From positions 21,835-85,834 of the forward strand of contig NZ_QJRC01000081.1 of NCBI RefSeq assembly GCF_013393325.1: a DNA stretch of 64,000 bases, written 5' to 3'. The notes under the pieces were generated by a model, which did no database searches, was not told the DNA's origin, and saw nothing but the letters and a program-made list of their open reading frames with translations. The position numbers were made by a program, and so were the translations under genes. This DNA is from Pseudomonas hunanensis. GTDB lineage: Bacteria > Pseudomonadota > Gammaproteobacteria > Pseudomonadales > Pseudomonadaceae. Of this stretch, positions 1-7,453 are shown piece by piece (positions within the stretch are counted from its first letter, which is position 1; each line of letters opens with the position of its first letter).

Positions 1-470
1 CTACGTTCACCTTCAACGAACTCCGCCGACGGCGAGAGAAAGGTCCAGTCCAGGTTTGGCTCGCGCTGCAACGCCTCCAGAAAACGCACCCCGGCAGTGG
101 CCTCGGCCTTGTAGGCTTCCGGGAAGTCCGGGCTGTCGATCACCCGGTGCCCCGACGGCAACAACAGGCTGCCGGCCCCCCCCACCACCAGCAACCGCTT
201 GACCCCGGCGCGCTTGACAGGCTCGATGATCGCGTGCGGCTCGATGGTCGAAAAATGCGCCGCGCTCAACACCGCGTCCACACCCTCGACAGCCGCTTGC
301 AGGGCCGCGCTATCCTTGGCATCCAGCGCTTTGACGGTCACCCCGTCACGCCCCTGCAAACGGGAAGGGTCGCGGGCAATGGCCAGCACACTATGGCCAC
401 GGCGCAGGGCCTCTTCCAGCAACTGGCTGCCAGCGCGGCCAGTGGCACCGATGATTGCAATCTTGCTCAT
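1..470 (-). CDS. NAD(P)-binding SDR/NmrA-like oxidoreductase (3' part outside window)
   Basis: The first 156 codons are visible and the gene runs off the left edge. The protein begins MSKIAIIGATGRAGSQLLEE, with the glycine-rich dinucleotide motif GATGRAGS at residues 8-15 and a Rossmann beta-alpha-beta start. An atypical SDR of the NmrA/YwnB kind is the best match; these bind NAD(P)H and act as sugar-nucleotide, quinone or redox-sensor proteins, so the substrate is unknown. The ATG is preceded by GGAGAG at good spacing. It lies 27 bp downstream of the metallo-hydrolase gene on the same strand, so the two are probably co-transcribed. Confidence 0.8.
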   Translation of the reverse strand, partial: MSKIAIIGATGRAGSQLLEEALRRGHSVLAIARDPSRLQGRDGVTVKALDAKDSAALQAAVEGVDAVLSAAHFSTIEPHAIIEPVKRAGVKRLLVVGGAGSLLLPSGHRVIDSPDFPEAYKAEATAGVRFLEALQREPNLDWTFLSPSAEFVEGER

Positions 471-497
471 GGGAAACTCTCCATCAGTTGAACGGAA

Positions 498-1373
498 TTA
501 CCACTTCATCTCGCCCTTGGCGACCTTGGCCCCAAGCTCCAGGGAGCCTTCATCGGCCAGGCCTGGGTAACGATGCTTCATGGCCTCGATCAAGGCGCCA
601 GCATCTTTTGCTTTGACGGTTTCGGCATCGAAATCACGAATGTAGTTCGCAGTGAAACGCACAGCTTGCAATGAACGGCTGCTGTCCCCCAGATAATGGC
701 CCGGGACGACTGTGCGCGGCGCCAGCGCTTCGATCCGCGCCAGGGTGGCGAGCCAATCGGCATGCGACTTGGCTGTTTGGGTATCGGCCATCCACACATG
801 AATATGCTCGGACACCACTACCCCACCGACCACCGCCTTGATCGACGGGATCCAGACAAAGCTGCGGTCTGGCTGTGGGCCGTCAAGGCCAACCACGTCC
901 AAGGCCTGCCCTTCCAGCATCAGGCGGTTGCCTTCGAGCACTTGCGGCAGCACCAGCCGCGCGGGCTTGTCCGCCCCCATCTGCGGCCCCCAGTACGCCA
1001 GCTTGGCGTCCATGGTCTGGCGAATATGCGCAACGGTCGCGGCTGAAGCCAGCACCTTGGCGTCGGGGAAAGCCTGGGTCAGGGTATCCAGGCCGAAATA
1101 GTAATCCGGGTCGCCATGGCTGATGTAGATGCTGGTCAGGTGCTTGCCACCGGCTCGCAAGCGCTGTACCAACTGCTCGGCCTGGGCTTTGCCGAACTGG
1201 GCATCGACCAGCACGGCGTCATGTTGGCCACTGACGATCACCGAGCTGATCGGGAATATCGCTTCGTGCCCGGGGTTGTAGACCTCCAGCTGCAAGGGCT
1301 CGGCAGCCAGCACCGGGCCGGCCAGGGTAACGCAGGCCAGCAGCAGGCCACGCAAAGGAGAGAACAGGGACAT
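498..1373 (-). CDS. periplasmic MBL-fold metallo-hydrolase with variant metal motif
   Basis: A 291-aa protein with a signal peptide (MSLFSPLRGLLLACVTLAGPVLA, cleavage near residue 23) followed by a metallo-beta-lactamase fold. The fold is supported by VSGQHDAVLVDAQFG near residues 45-60, the metal-motif region SHGDPDYYFG near residues 100-110 and VVPGHYLGD towards the C-terminus. The usual HxHxDH metal motif reads HGDPDY here, so two of three histidines are replaced; I recall this pattern from the Vmh-type MBL subfamily. Substrate unknown. I chose the ATG at 1373 because the signal peptide starts there; the longer open frame upstream runs into the divergent LysR gene and has no coding look. 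Divergent from the LysR gene at 1476, its likely regulator. Confidence 0.85.
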   Translation of the reverse strand: MSLFSPLRGLLLACVTLAGPVLAAEPLQLEVYNPGHEAIFPISSVIVSGQHDAVLVDAQFGKAQAEQLVQRLRAGGKHLTSIYISHGDPDYYFGLDTLTQAFPDAKVLASAATVAHIRQTMDAKLAYWGPQMGADKPARLVLPQVLEGNRLMLEGQALDVVGLDGPQPDRSFVWIPSIKAVVGGVVVSEHIHVWMADTQTAKSHADWLATLARIEALAPRTVVPGHYLGDSSRSLQAVRFTANYIRDFDAETVKAKDAGALIEAMKHRYPGLADEGSLELGAKVAKGEMKW

Positions 1374-1475
1374 GAGCAACGCCTTCAGCTGAACAATGCC
1401 CAACAGCTTAGTTGCCCAATCCGTCACAAAAAATGCGATGCTCGAACATAGTTTGTTTCTGAAATCGGGCAAATC

Positions 1476-2384
1476 ATGGACCGTCTGAACGCCATGCGCG
1501 TATTCGTAACCGTCGTCGACCTGGGCAGCCAGTCGGCGGCAGCGGATCATCTGCAATTGTCGCGACCGGTAGTATCGCGCTATCTGGCCGAGCTGGAGGA
1601 CTGGGTTGGCGCGCGGCTGATGCAGCGCACCACGCGCAAGCTCAGCCTCACGGCCGCCGGCCAGGAAACCCTGCCCCGCTGCCGGCAACTGCTGGACCTG
1701 GCCGGCGACCTGCAGGCCGCCGTGCAGCAACCGGAAGACGCACCAAAGGGTGCACTGCGTATCAGCGTCAGTACCTCATTCGGCCAAGCACAGTTGGTAG
1801 ACGCCGTAGCAGCCTACGTGCAGCGTTACCCTGGAGTGAAGGTGGAACTGCAAATGCTCGACCGCACCGTCAACCTGGTGGACGAGCGCATCGACCTGGC
1901 CATTCGTACCAGCAACGACCTGGACCCCAACCTGATCGCCCGGCGCCTGAGCGTGTGCCGCTCGGTGGTGTGCGCGGCACCGGCCTACCTGCACGAGCAC
2001 GGCACGCCACAACGGGTCGAGGAACTGAGCCGACACAACTGCCTGACCCACGCCTACTTCGGCCACAGCCTGTGGCATTTCGAGGTGGCCGGGCAGCACG
2101 TCGCCGTGCCGGTGGCGGGGAACATCAGCGCCAACGAGGCGATGACCCTGCAGAAGGCAGCACTGGCTGGCGCGGGTATCGCCATGCTGCCGACCTATCA
2201 GGCAGCCGAGGCCCTGCGCCGAGGCGAACTGATGCGCCTGCTGCCCGAGGCGAGGCCGCGTGAATTGAACCTGAATGCGGTGTACACGTCGCGCAAACAC
2301 ATGCCGGCAACCTTGCGGAGCATGCTGGATTTTCTAGTGCTGCGGTTCAAGGACGAGCCGGAGTGGGACCAGGATCTATACTAA
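1476..2384 (+). CDS. LysR-family transcriptional regulator
   Basis: A 302-aa LysR-type regulator. The N-terminal winged helix-turn-helix is clear (MDRLNAMRVFVTVVDLGSQS, then AAADHLQLSRPVVSRYLAEL, residues about 1-60), followed by the periplasmic-binding-like effector domain (from about residue 90, GALRISVSTSFGQAQL). It belongs to the large group whose members often control a divergently transcribed gene. The 102-bp gap to the divergent metallo-hydrolase gene is a typical LysR operator region, so that hydrolase and the SDR behind it are the likely targets. The inducer cannot be read from the sequence. Confidence 0.9.
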   Translation: MDRLNAMRVFVTVVDLGSQSAAADHLQLSRPVVSRYLAELEDWVGARLMQRTTRKLSLTAAGQETLPRCRQLLDLAGDLQAAVQQPEDAPKGALRISVSTSFGQAQLVDAVAAYVQRYPGVKVELQMLDRTVNLVDERIDLAIRTSNDLDPNLIARRLSVCRSVVCAAPAYLHEHGTPQRVEELSRHNCLTHAYFGHSLWHFEVAGQHVAVPVAGNISANEAMTLQKAALAGAGIAMLPTYQAAEALRRGELMRLLPEARPRELNLNAVYTSRKHMPATLRSMLDFLVLRFKDEPEWDQDLY

Positions 2385-2423
2385 TGCTGTACACCCCTAT
2401 CGCTGTAATGGGAGGTGAGCACC

Positions 2424-2597
2424 ATGGGTATCAAATCAAGAAGAGTCGCCGTTGTCATGGCCCTGACCGCAGTCGCAGGGCTGTATGGCTCGGCCTGCTG
2501 GCGCGTCGAGCTGCTGCGCAGCCAGCCTAGCGCCGCCAACAGCTGCGAGCGGGCACATTGCGTGCCCCACACCGCAACCTTGAGCGCCGTCCGTTGA
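2424..2597 (+). CDS. small membrane or secreted protein, 57 aa
   Basis: I do not recognise this protein. It starts MGIKSRRVAVVMALTAVAGL, a basic N-terminus followed by about 17 hydrophobic residues that could be a signal sequence or a single membrane helix. Three cysteines follow (SACW, NSCE, AHCV). GGAGG at 2411-2415 stands 8 nt before the chosen ATG, which favours it over the GTG nine bases upstream. It lies 39 bp after the LysR stop and ends 19 bp before the convergent oxaloacetate decarboxylase stop. Its size and good ribosome site suggest a real gene, but no function can be assigned. Confidence 0.55.
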   Translation: MGIKSRRVAVVMALTAVAGLYGSACWRVELLRSQPSAANSCERAHCVPHTATLSAVR

Positions 2598-2616
2598 GTC
2601 GACGGCGCCCTGCCGG

Positions 2617-3486
2617 TCACTCTTCGACGCTCATGTATTCCTTGGCCCAGCGGATGTAATCCTCAGGCTGGGTGTAGGTGTGCGAGAGTTCGGTGGCACT
2701 GAGGTTTTCCGACTTGTTCTGCTGGCCACGCTGCAGCCGCAAGCAATCGTAGGTGGCCTTGATCGCGGCAAAGTAGGCCGCGTGACCATCGACCACAATG
2801 CGCACGCCCAAGCGCGCCAGGCGCTCGTCGTCGCGCAGGTTCGGGTTGCCATAGGTGACCAGCATCAGCGGCACAGTCAAGTGCTCGGCAATCTGCTCGA
2901 GCTGTTCGAAGTCCTTAACCCCCACCATGCAGATAGCATCGGCACCGGCCTTCTGGTAGCTCTGGGTACGCACAATGATTTCTTCGGTGCTGAGTACCCC
3001 AGCGTTGGTACGGGCAATGATCGACAGCGACGAATCGACCCGCGCCTCCAGGGCCGCACGGATCTTGCCAACGCCCTCTTCGACCGGGATCAGGTCGGTG
3101 GACTTGCGCCCGAACTGGGCTGGCAGCAGCGTGTCTTCGATGGTCAGTGCGGCCACACCGGCGCGCTCCAGTTCGATCACCGTGCGCATCACGTTCAGCG
3201 CATTGCCATAGCCGTGGTCAGCGTCGGCCAGCACCGGCAGTTGCGCGACCCGACCGATACGGGTGGCCTGCTCGACGAACTCGCTGAGGGTGATCAGGGC
3301 GAAGTCCGGTGCGGCCAGCACCTGCAAGGATGCAACGGAACCACCGAGGATACCGACCTCGAAGCCCAGGTCTGCGGCAATGCGTGCCGACATCGGGTCG
3401 AACACCGATGCCGTGTGGAAACAGGAACCTGAAGCGAGCAGCTCGCGGAAGGCAAAACGCAGATCTTGATGGGAAGCCTTGGGCAT
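2617..3486 (-). CDS. oxaloacetate decarboxylase (PEP mutase/isocitrate lyase superfamily)
   Basis: A 289-aa member of the PEP mutase/isocitrate lyase superfamily. The metal-binding loop is visible as [20 protein letters not shown] near residues 85-105, and the family pattern continues in [15 protein letters not shown]. Pseudomonads carry a stand-alone enzyme of this type (PA4872 family) that decarboxylates oxaloacetate to pyruvate with Mg2+; the length fits. Older annotations call it carboxyphosphonoenolpyruvate phosphonomutase. GGAG stands about 5 nt before the ATG at 3486; a GTG two codons earlier lies too close to that site. Divergent from the MFS exporter, with an unusually long 382-bp gap. 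Confidence 0.85.
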   Translation of the reverse strand: MPKASHQDLRFAFRELLASGSCFHTASVFDPMSARIAADLGFEVGILGGSVASLQVLAAPDFALITLSEFVEQATRIGRVAQLPVLADADHGYGNALNVMRTVIELERAGVAALTIEDTLLPAQFGRKSTDLIPVEEGVGKIRAALEARVDSSLSIIARTNAGVLSTEEIIVRTQSYQKAGADAICMVGVKDFEQLEQIAEHLTVPLMLVTYGNPNLRDDERLARLGVRIVVDGHAAYFAAIKATYDCLRLQRGQQNKSENLSATELSHTYTQPEDYIRWAKEYMSVEE

Positions 3487-3651
3487 GATCACTCCGCAAT
3501 TAAGTTGAAATTTGAACGGTAACTACCGACCCCTGTAATCGGGTCTACCTGACCTGTTCCAACCGTCGCCATCTGGGCGGTCATGCTCGACATGCAGGCA
3601 GAGGAATAAAAGGTGTGGGAGACAGCGGCCTGAAAAACCTGCGGCAGAATG

Positions 3652-3670
3652 TTGCACCAACCTGGTGCAA
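3652..3670. promoter_or_regulatory. NtrC-like palindrome
   Basis: TTGCACCAACCTGGTGCAA is a perfect 8-bp dyad with a 3-nt centre. Its core TGCACC-N5-GGTGCA equals the NtrC binding consensus as I know it from the enteric glnA enhancer. The flanking gene for oxaloacetate decarboxylase is a plausible nitrogen/carbon target, but no matching sigma-54 promoter was seen, so the assignment is tentative. Confidence 0.45.
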
Positions 3671-3808
3671 GCCCCGGATTTCAGCCCCTGTGGCATACCA
3701 ACGATATCACGCGGCCATGCAGCACTGGATGAATGCGCCAATGCCGATTCGGCATAGGGGATGCAGATAGTACATAGGAAGCTACCTAACTCAGGTTACA
3801 ATTCGTGG

Positions 3809-3842
3809 GCCTCTATGGGAGTGGGCTTGCCCACAAAGAGGC
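3809..3842. repeat. REP-like hairpin before the MFS gene
   Basis: Outer arms GCCTCT / AGAGGC enclose an inner dyad GTGGGCTTGCCCAC. This resembles a diverged P. putida REP unit. It lies in the leader of the exporter gene 27 bp before its start and could affect expression. Confidence 0.5.
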
Positions 3843-3868
3843 TTGCATAGACAAGACAAGGTATTCCC

Positions 3869-5320
3869 GTGACTGCTGCCCTGCCCCCCACCACCCTGCG
3901 CAACGTGCTCACCGCCCTGATGCTGGCCATCTTCCTCGGCGCACTGGACCAGACCATCGTCGCCGTCTCGCTGCCGGCCATCTCGGCCCAGTTCAACGAC
4001 GTCGGCCTGCTGGCCTGGGTGATCTCCGGGTACATGGTGGCAATGACCGTGGCCGTACCAATCTACGGCAAGCTGGGCGACCTTTACGGCCGGCGCCGGA
4101 TGATCCTCACCGGGATCAGCTTGTTCACCCTGGCCTCGATTGCCTGTGCCGTGGCCCAGGACATGCAGCAGTTGGTGCTGGCCCGGGTACTCCAGGGCAT
4201 TGGCGCGGGCGGTATGGTCTCGGTGAGCCAGGCGATCATCGGCGACTTCGTACCGCCGCGTGAACGCGGCCGCTACCAGGGCTATTTCAGCAGCATGTAC
4301 GCCGTGGCCAGCGTCGCCGGGCCAGTGCTGGGCGGCTGGCTGACCGAGTACTTGTCGTGGCGCTGGGTATTCTGGATCAACCTGCCGCTGGGGCTGGTCG
4401 CCTTGTGGGCCATACGCCGCGCCCTCGCCGGCATGCCGGTGCAGCGTCGCGAGGCCCAGGTCGACTACCTTGGCGCCGTGCTGTTGATCCTCGGCCTTGG
4501 CAGCCTGCTGCTGGGGATCACCTTGGTCGGCCAGGGCCAGGCCTGGGCCGACCCGGCCGTGCTGGCGCTGTTCGCCTGCGCCCTACTCGGCCTGGCGTTG
4601 TTCATCGCCCACGAACGCCGCTGCCCAGAGCCGCTGCTGCCGCTCGGGCTGTTCGGCAACCGGGTGGCGGTACTTTGCTGGGGGGTGATCTTCTTCGCCA
4701 GCTTCCAGTCGATTTCCCTGACCATGCTCATGCCCTTGCGCTACCAGGGCATCACTGGCGCCGGTGCCGACAGCGCTGCCCTGCACCTGCTGCCACTGGC
4801 CATGGGGTTGCCCATGGGGGCCTTTACAGGCGGGCGCATGACCAGCCGGACCGGGCGCTACAAGCCGCAGATCCTGGCCGGTGCGCTGCTGATGCCAGTG
4901 GCCATTTTCGCCATGGCACTGACGCCGCCGCAGTCAACGTTGCTCAGTGCACTGTTCATGCTGCTGACCGGCATTGCTTGCGGGCTGCAGTTTCCGACCT
5001 CGCTGGTGGGCACGCAAAGCGCGGTGGCCAGCAAGGACATTGGCGTGGCCACCAGCACCACCAACCTGTTCCGCTCGCTGGGCGGGGCCATGGGCGTGGC
5101 GTGCATGTCCAGCCTGTTGCTGGCACTGCTGCACCAAGGTGGTTTCGAATTGCTGGGTAACCCGTTGCTGGGGAGCCTGAAGGCCGGTGAAGTGGACCTG
5201 GTGACACAGGGACGCTTGCTGGAGACATTCCGGCAGTTGCTGATGGGCAGCGCGCTGATTGCGGTACTGGGGCTTTTTGCCGCATTGGCGTTGCCTGACA
5301 GACAACTGCGCGGGTACTAA
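3869..5320 (+). CDS. MFS multidrug exporter, EmrB/QacA (DHA2, 14-TM) family
   Basis: A 483-aa transporter of the drug:H+ antiporter-2 family. Family motifs are visible: LGALDQTIVAVSLPAISAQF in TM1 (motif D1, residues about 21-40), GKLGDLYGRRRM between TM2 and TM3 (motif A, about residues 70-81), and VASVAGPVLGGWLTEYLSWR (motif C, around residue 150). The length fits 14 membrane helices. It is likely to expel hydrophobic compounds across the inner membrane using the proton gradient. The start is a GTG with AAGG about 8 nt upstream. It lies convergent to ttgR, in a neighbourhood devoted to toxic-compound efflux; the substrate is not readable. Confidence 0.88.
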   Translation: MTAALPPTTLRNVLTALMLAIFLGALDQTIVAVSLPAISAQFNDVGLLAWVISGYMVAMTVAVPIYGKLGDLYGRRRMILTGISLFTLASIACAVAQDMQQLVLARVLQGIGAGGMVSVSQAIIGDFVPPRERGRYQGYFSSMYAVASVAGPVLGGWLTEYLSWRWVFWINLPLGLVALWAIRRALAGMPVQRREAQVDYLGAVLLILGLGSLLLGITLVGQGQAWADPAVLALFACALLGLALFIAHERRCPEPLLPLGLFGNRVAVLCWGVIFFASFQSISLTMLMPLRYQGITGAGADSAALHLLPLAMGLPMGAFTGGRMTSRTGRYKPQILAGALLMPVAIFAMALTPPQSTLLSALFMLLTGIACGLQFPTSLVGTQSAVASKDIGVATSTTNLFRSLGGAMGVACMSSLLLALLHQGGFELLGNPLLGSLKAGEVDLVTQGRLLETFRQLLMGSALIAVLGLFAALALPDRQLRGY

Positions 5321-5405
5321 TATCCCAGGGGCTGCAAGGCGGCCACGCTGTTAATCCCCTCTTAACACAAAGGGGAAACACTCCCTCACAATCCTTAACA
5401 AAGTG

Positions 5406-6038
5406 TCATTTGCGCAACGCCGGGCTCAAGCGCAGCATATCCAGCCCGGTGTCGACCCATTTTTCGACATCACCCAACAGATCGACACTGTCAGGCAGCA
5501 GCAGCCAGCGCCCGATCAGGCCATCGACATAGGCGAACATGGCCACCGCCGCGCGCTCGACATCCAGCTCGCCAGGCAACTGGCCCCGGCGTACGGCATT
5601 GGCCAACGCCAGGGTGATGCCCTTGTGGCAATCCAGCACCGCACCCTGGCGCTGCTGGCGAATTTCACACATGTCATCGGTGAACTCGCACTTGTGATGC
5701 AGGATTTCATTGATACGCCGGGTTCGGGCATCGAGCACCAGCTCGTTGAACACTTGCAACAGCAGCTTGCGCATGCAGCCAAGCGGATCGAGTTCGTCCT
5801 CGCTTTCGCTCGCCCGCGCCAAATGGTCATGGGTCTCGTGCAGGCTGTCGAGCAACGCCTGCACCAACTCGGCCTTGTTGTTGAAGTGCCAGTAGATAGC
5901 CCCGCGCGTCACACCCGCGAGCTCGGCGATGTCAGCCAGTGTGGTTCGCGCAACCCCGCGCTTGTAGAAGGCCTTTTCCGCCGCCTCGATGATCTGGGCG
6001 CGGGTTTCCTGGGCTTCTTCTTTGGTTCGACGGACCAT
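5406..6038 (-). CDS. ttgR: TetR-family repressor TtgR
   Basis: A 210-aa TetR-family protein of exactly TtgR length. The N-terminal helix-turn-helix is [20 protein letters not shown] (about residues 32-51); the rest is the ligand-binding domain. Residues reported to contact ligands in P. putida TtgR, Asn110, His114 and Asp172, are all present. TtgR binds flavonoids, chloramphenicol, tetracycline and other compounds and then releases the ttgABC/ttgR operator. It is divergent from ttgABC with the operator between, the known P. putida arrangement, so it represses both its own gene and the pump. Confidence 0.97.
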   Translation of the reverse strand: MVRRTKEEAQETRAQIIEAAEKAFYKRGVARTTLADIAELAGVTRGAIYWHFNNKAELVQALLDSLHETHDHLARASESEDELDPLGCMRKLLLQVFNELVLDARTRRINEILHHKCEFTDDMCEIRQQRQGAVLDCHKGITLALANAVRRGQLPGELDVERAAVAMFAYVDGLIGRWLLLPDSVDLLGDVEKWVDTGLDMLRLSPALRK

Positions 6039-6158
6039 GGCAGTACAACCTCATCTGGCCCGAACGCGCAGCGCGTGCGGGGAACGCTCCGGTGGCACCT
6101 CTGCAGGGGGCCTCACGGATGAGCTAATCAAGGGCTGTGGCAGTACCCAAGTACAACC

Positions 6159-6198
6159 CAGCGGTATTTACAAACAACCATGAATGTAAGTATATTCC
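6159..6198. promoter_or_regulatory. TtgR operator / overlapping ttgR-ttgABC promoters
   Basis: This 40-bp stretch (CAGCGGTATTTACAAACAAC then CATGAATGTAAGTATATTCC) matches the published P. putida TtgR operator as I recall it, with one difference (CAGCGG for CAGCAG). The dyad half-sites TATTTACAAACA and TGAATGTAAGTATA are intact. In known strains the divergent ttgR and ttgA promoters overlap it, so bound repressor blocks both. Confidence 0.85.
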
Positions 6199-6295
6199 TT
6201 AGCAAGCTATTTATCCACCGGATAGCAATTTTTCCAGATCAAGTCTCTTCCATTACTCTTGAGCGTCTCCCTGCTCCTGCGACCCGAGGATCCTC

Positions 6296-7450
6296 ATGCA
6301 ATTCAAGCCAGCCGTTACCGCTCTGGTTTCCGCCGTCGCCCTGGCAACCCTGCTCAGTGGCTGCAAGAAAGAAGAAGCAGCGCCAGCGGCGCAGGCTCCT
6401 CAGGTCGGCGTCGTGACCATCCAGCCCCAAGCCTTCACCCTGACCTCGGAATTGCCGGGGCGTACCACTGCCTACCGCGTCGCCGAGGTGCGCCCGCAGG
6501 TCAACGGCATCATCCTCAAGCGCCTGTTCAAGGAAGGCAGCGACGTCAAGGAAGGCCAGCAGCTGTACCAGATCGACCCTGCCGTGTACGAAGCCACCCT
6601 GGCCAATGCCCAGGCCAACCTGCAGGCTACCCGCTCGCTGGCCGAGCGCTACAAGCAGCTGATTGACGAGCAAGCCGTCTCCAAACAGGAATACGACGAC
6701 GCCAATGCCAAACGATTGCAGGCCGAGGCTTCGCTCAAGAGCGCCCAGATCGACCTGCGCTACACCAAGGTTCTGGCACCGATCAGCGGCCGTATCGGTC
6801 GTTCTTCGTTCACCGAAGGTGCACTGGTGAGCAACGGCCAGACCAACGCCATGGCCACCATCCAGCAACTCGACCCGATCTACGTCGACGTTACCCAGTC
6901 CACCGCCGAGCTGCTCAAGCTGCGCCGTGACCTGGAGAGCGGCCAGTTGCAGAAGGCCGGCGACAACGCCGCCTCGGTTCAGCTGGTGCTGGAAGACGGC
7001 AGCCTGTTCAAGCAGGAAGGTCGCCTGGAGTTCTCCGAAGTCGCGGTCGACGAAACCACCGGCTCGGTCACCCTGCGCGCCCTGTTCCCCAACCCTGACC
7101 ACACCCTGCTGCCAGGCATGTTCGTGCATGCGCGGCTGAAGGCCGGGGTCAACGCCAACGCCATCCTGGCGCCGCAACAAGGCGTGACCCGCGACCTGAA
7201 AGGCGCGCCGACCGCACTGGTGGTCAACCAGGAAAACAAGGTCGAACTGCGTCAGTTGAAGGCCAACCGTACCCTGGGCAGCGACTGGCTGATCGAAGAA
7301 GGCCTCAACCCAGGTGACCGCCTGATTACCGAAGGGCTGCAGTACGTGCGCCCAGGTGTCGAGGTGAAGGTCAGCGAAGCCACCAACGTCCAGAAGCCGG
7401 CCAGCCCTGATCAGGCCAACGCGGCAAAAGCAGACGCCAAAGCGGAGTAA
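6296..7450 (+). CDS. ttgA: RND efflux periplasmic adaptor TtgA
   Basis: A 384-aa membrane-fusion protein of the AcrA/MexA type, the periplasmic linker of the TtgABC pump. The N-terminus is a lipoprotein signal with lipobox LLSGC (Cys23), so it is anchored in the inner membrane. VAEVRPQVNGIILKRLFKEG begins the biotinyl-lipoyl-like domain, a coiled-coil hairpin follows (roughly residues 100-165), then beta-barrel segments. It is the first gene of the operon and ends 3 bp before ttgB. Transcription starts at the TtgR-controlled promoter about 100 bp upstream. Confidence 0.96.
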   Translation: MQFKPAVTALVSAVALATLLSGCKKEEAAPAAQAPQVGVVTIQPQAFTLTSELPGRTTAYRVAEVRPQVNGIILKRLFKEGSDVKEGQQLYQIDPAVYEATLANAQANLQATRSLAERYKQLIDEQAVSKQEYDDANAKRLQAEASLKSAQIDLRYTKVLAPISGRIGRSSFTEGALVSNGQTNAMATIQQLDPIYVDVTQSTAELLKLRRDLESGQLQKAGDNAASVQLVLEDGSLFKQEGRLEFSEVAVDETTGSVTLRALFPNPDHTLLPGMFVHARLKAGVNANAILAPQQGVTRDLKGAPTALVVNQENKVELRQLKANRTLGSDWLIEEGLNPGDRLITEGLQYVRPGVEVKVSEATNVQKPASPDQANAAKADAKAE

Positions 7451-7453
7451 ACC

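Larger units (their letters stand above)
3487..3868. other. 382-bp divergent intergenic region
   Basis: This gap separates the oxaloacetate decarboxylase gene (minus) from the MFS exporter gene (plus) and must hold both promoters. I see no credible gene. It contains an NtrC-like palindrome (3652-3670), a second perfect dyad ATGCCGATTCGGCAT at 3741-3755 and a REP-like hairpin just before the exporter gene (3809-3842). No sigma-54 -24/-12 element was found by eye. Confidence 0.7.
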
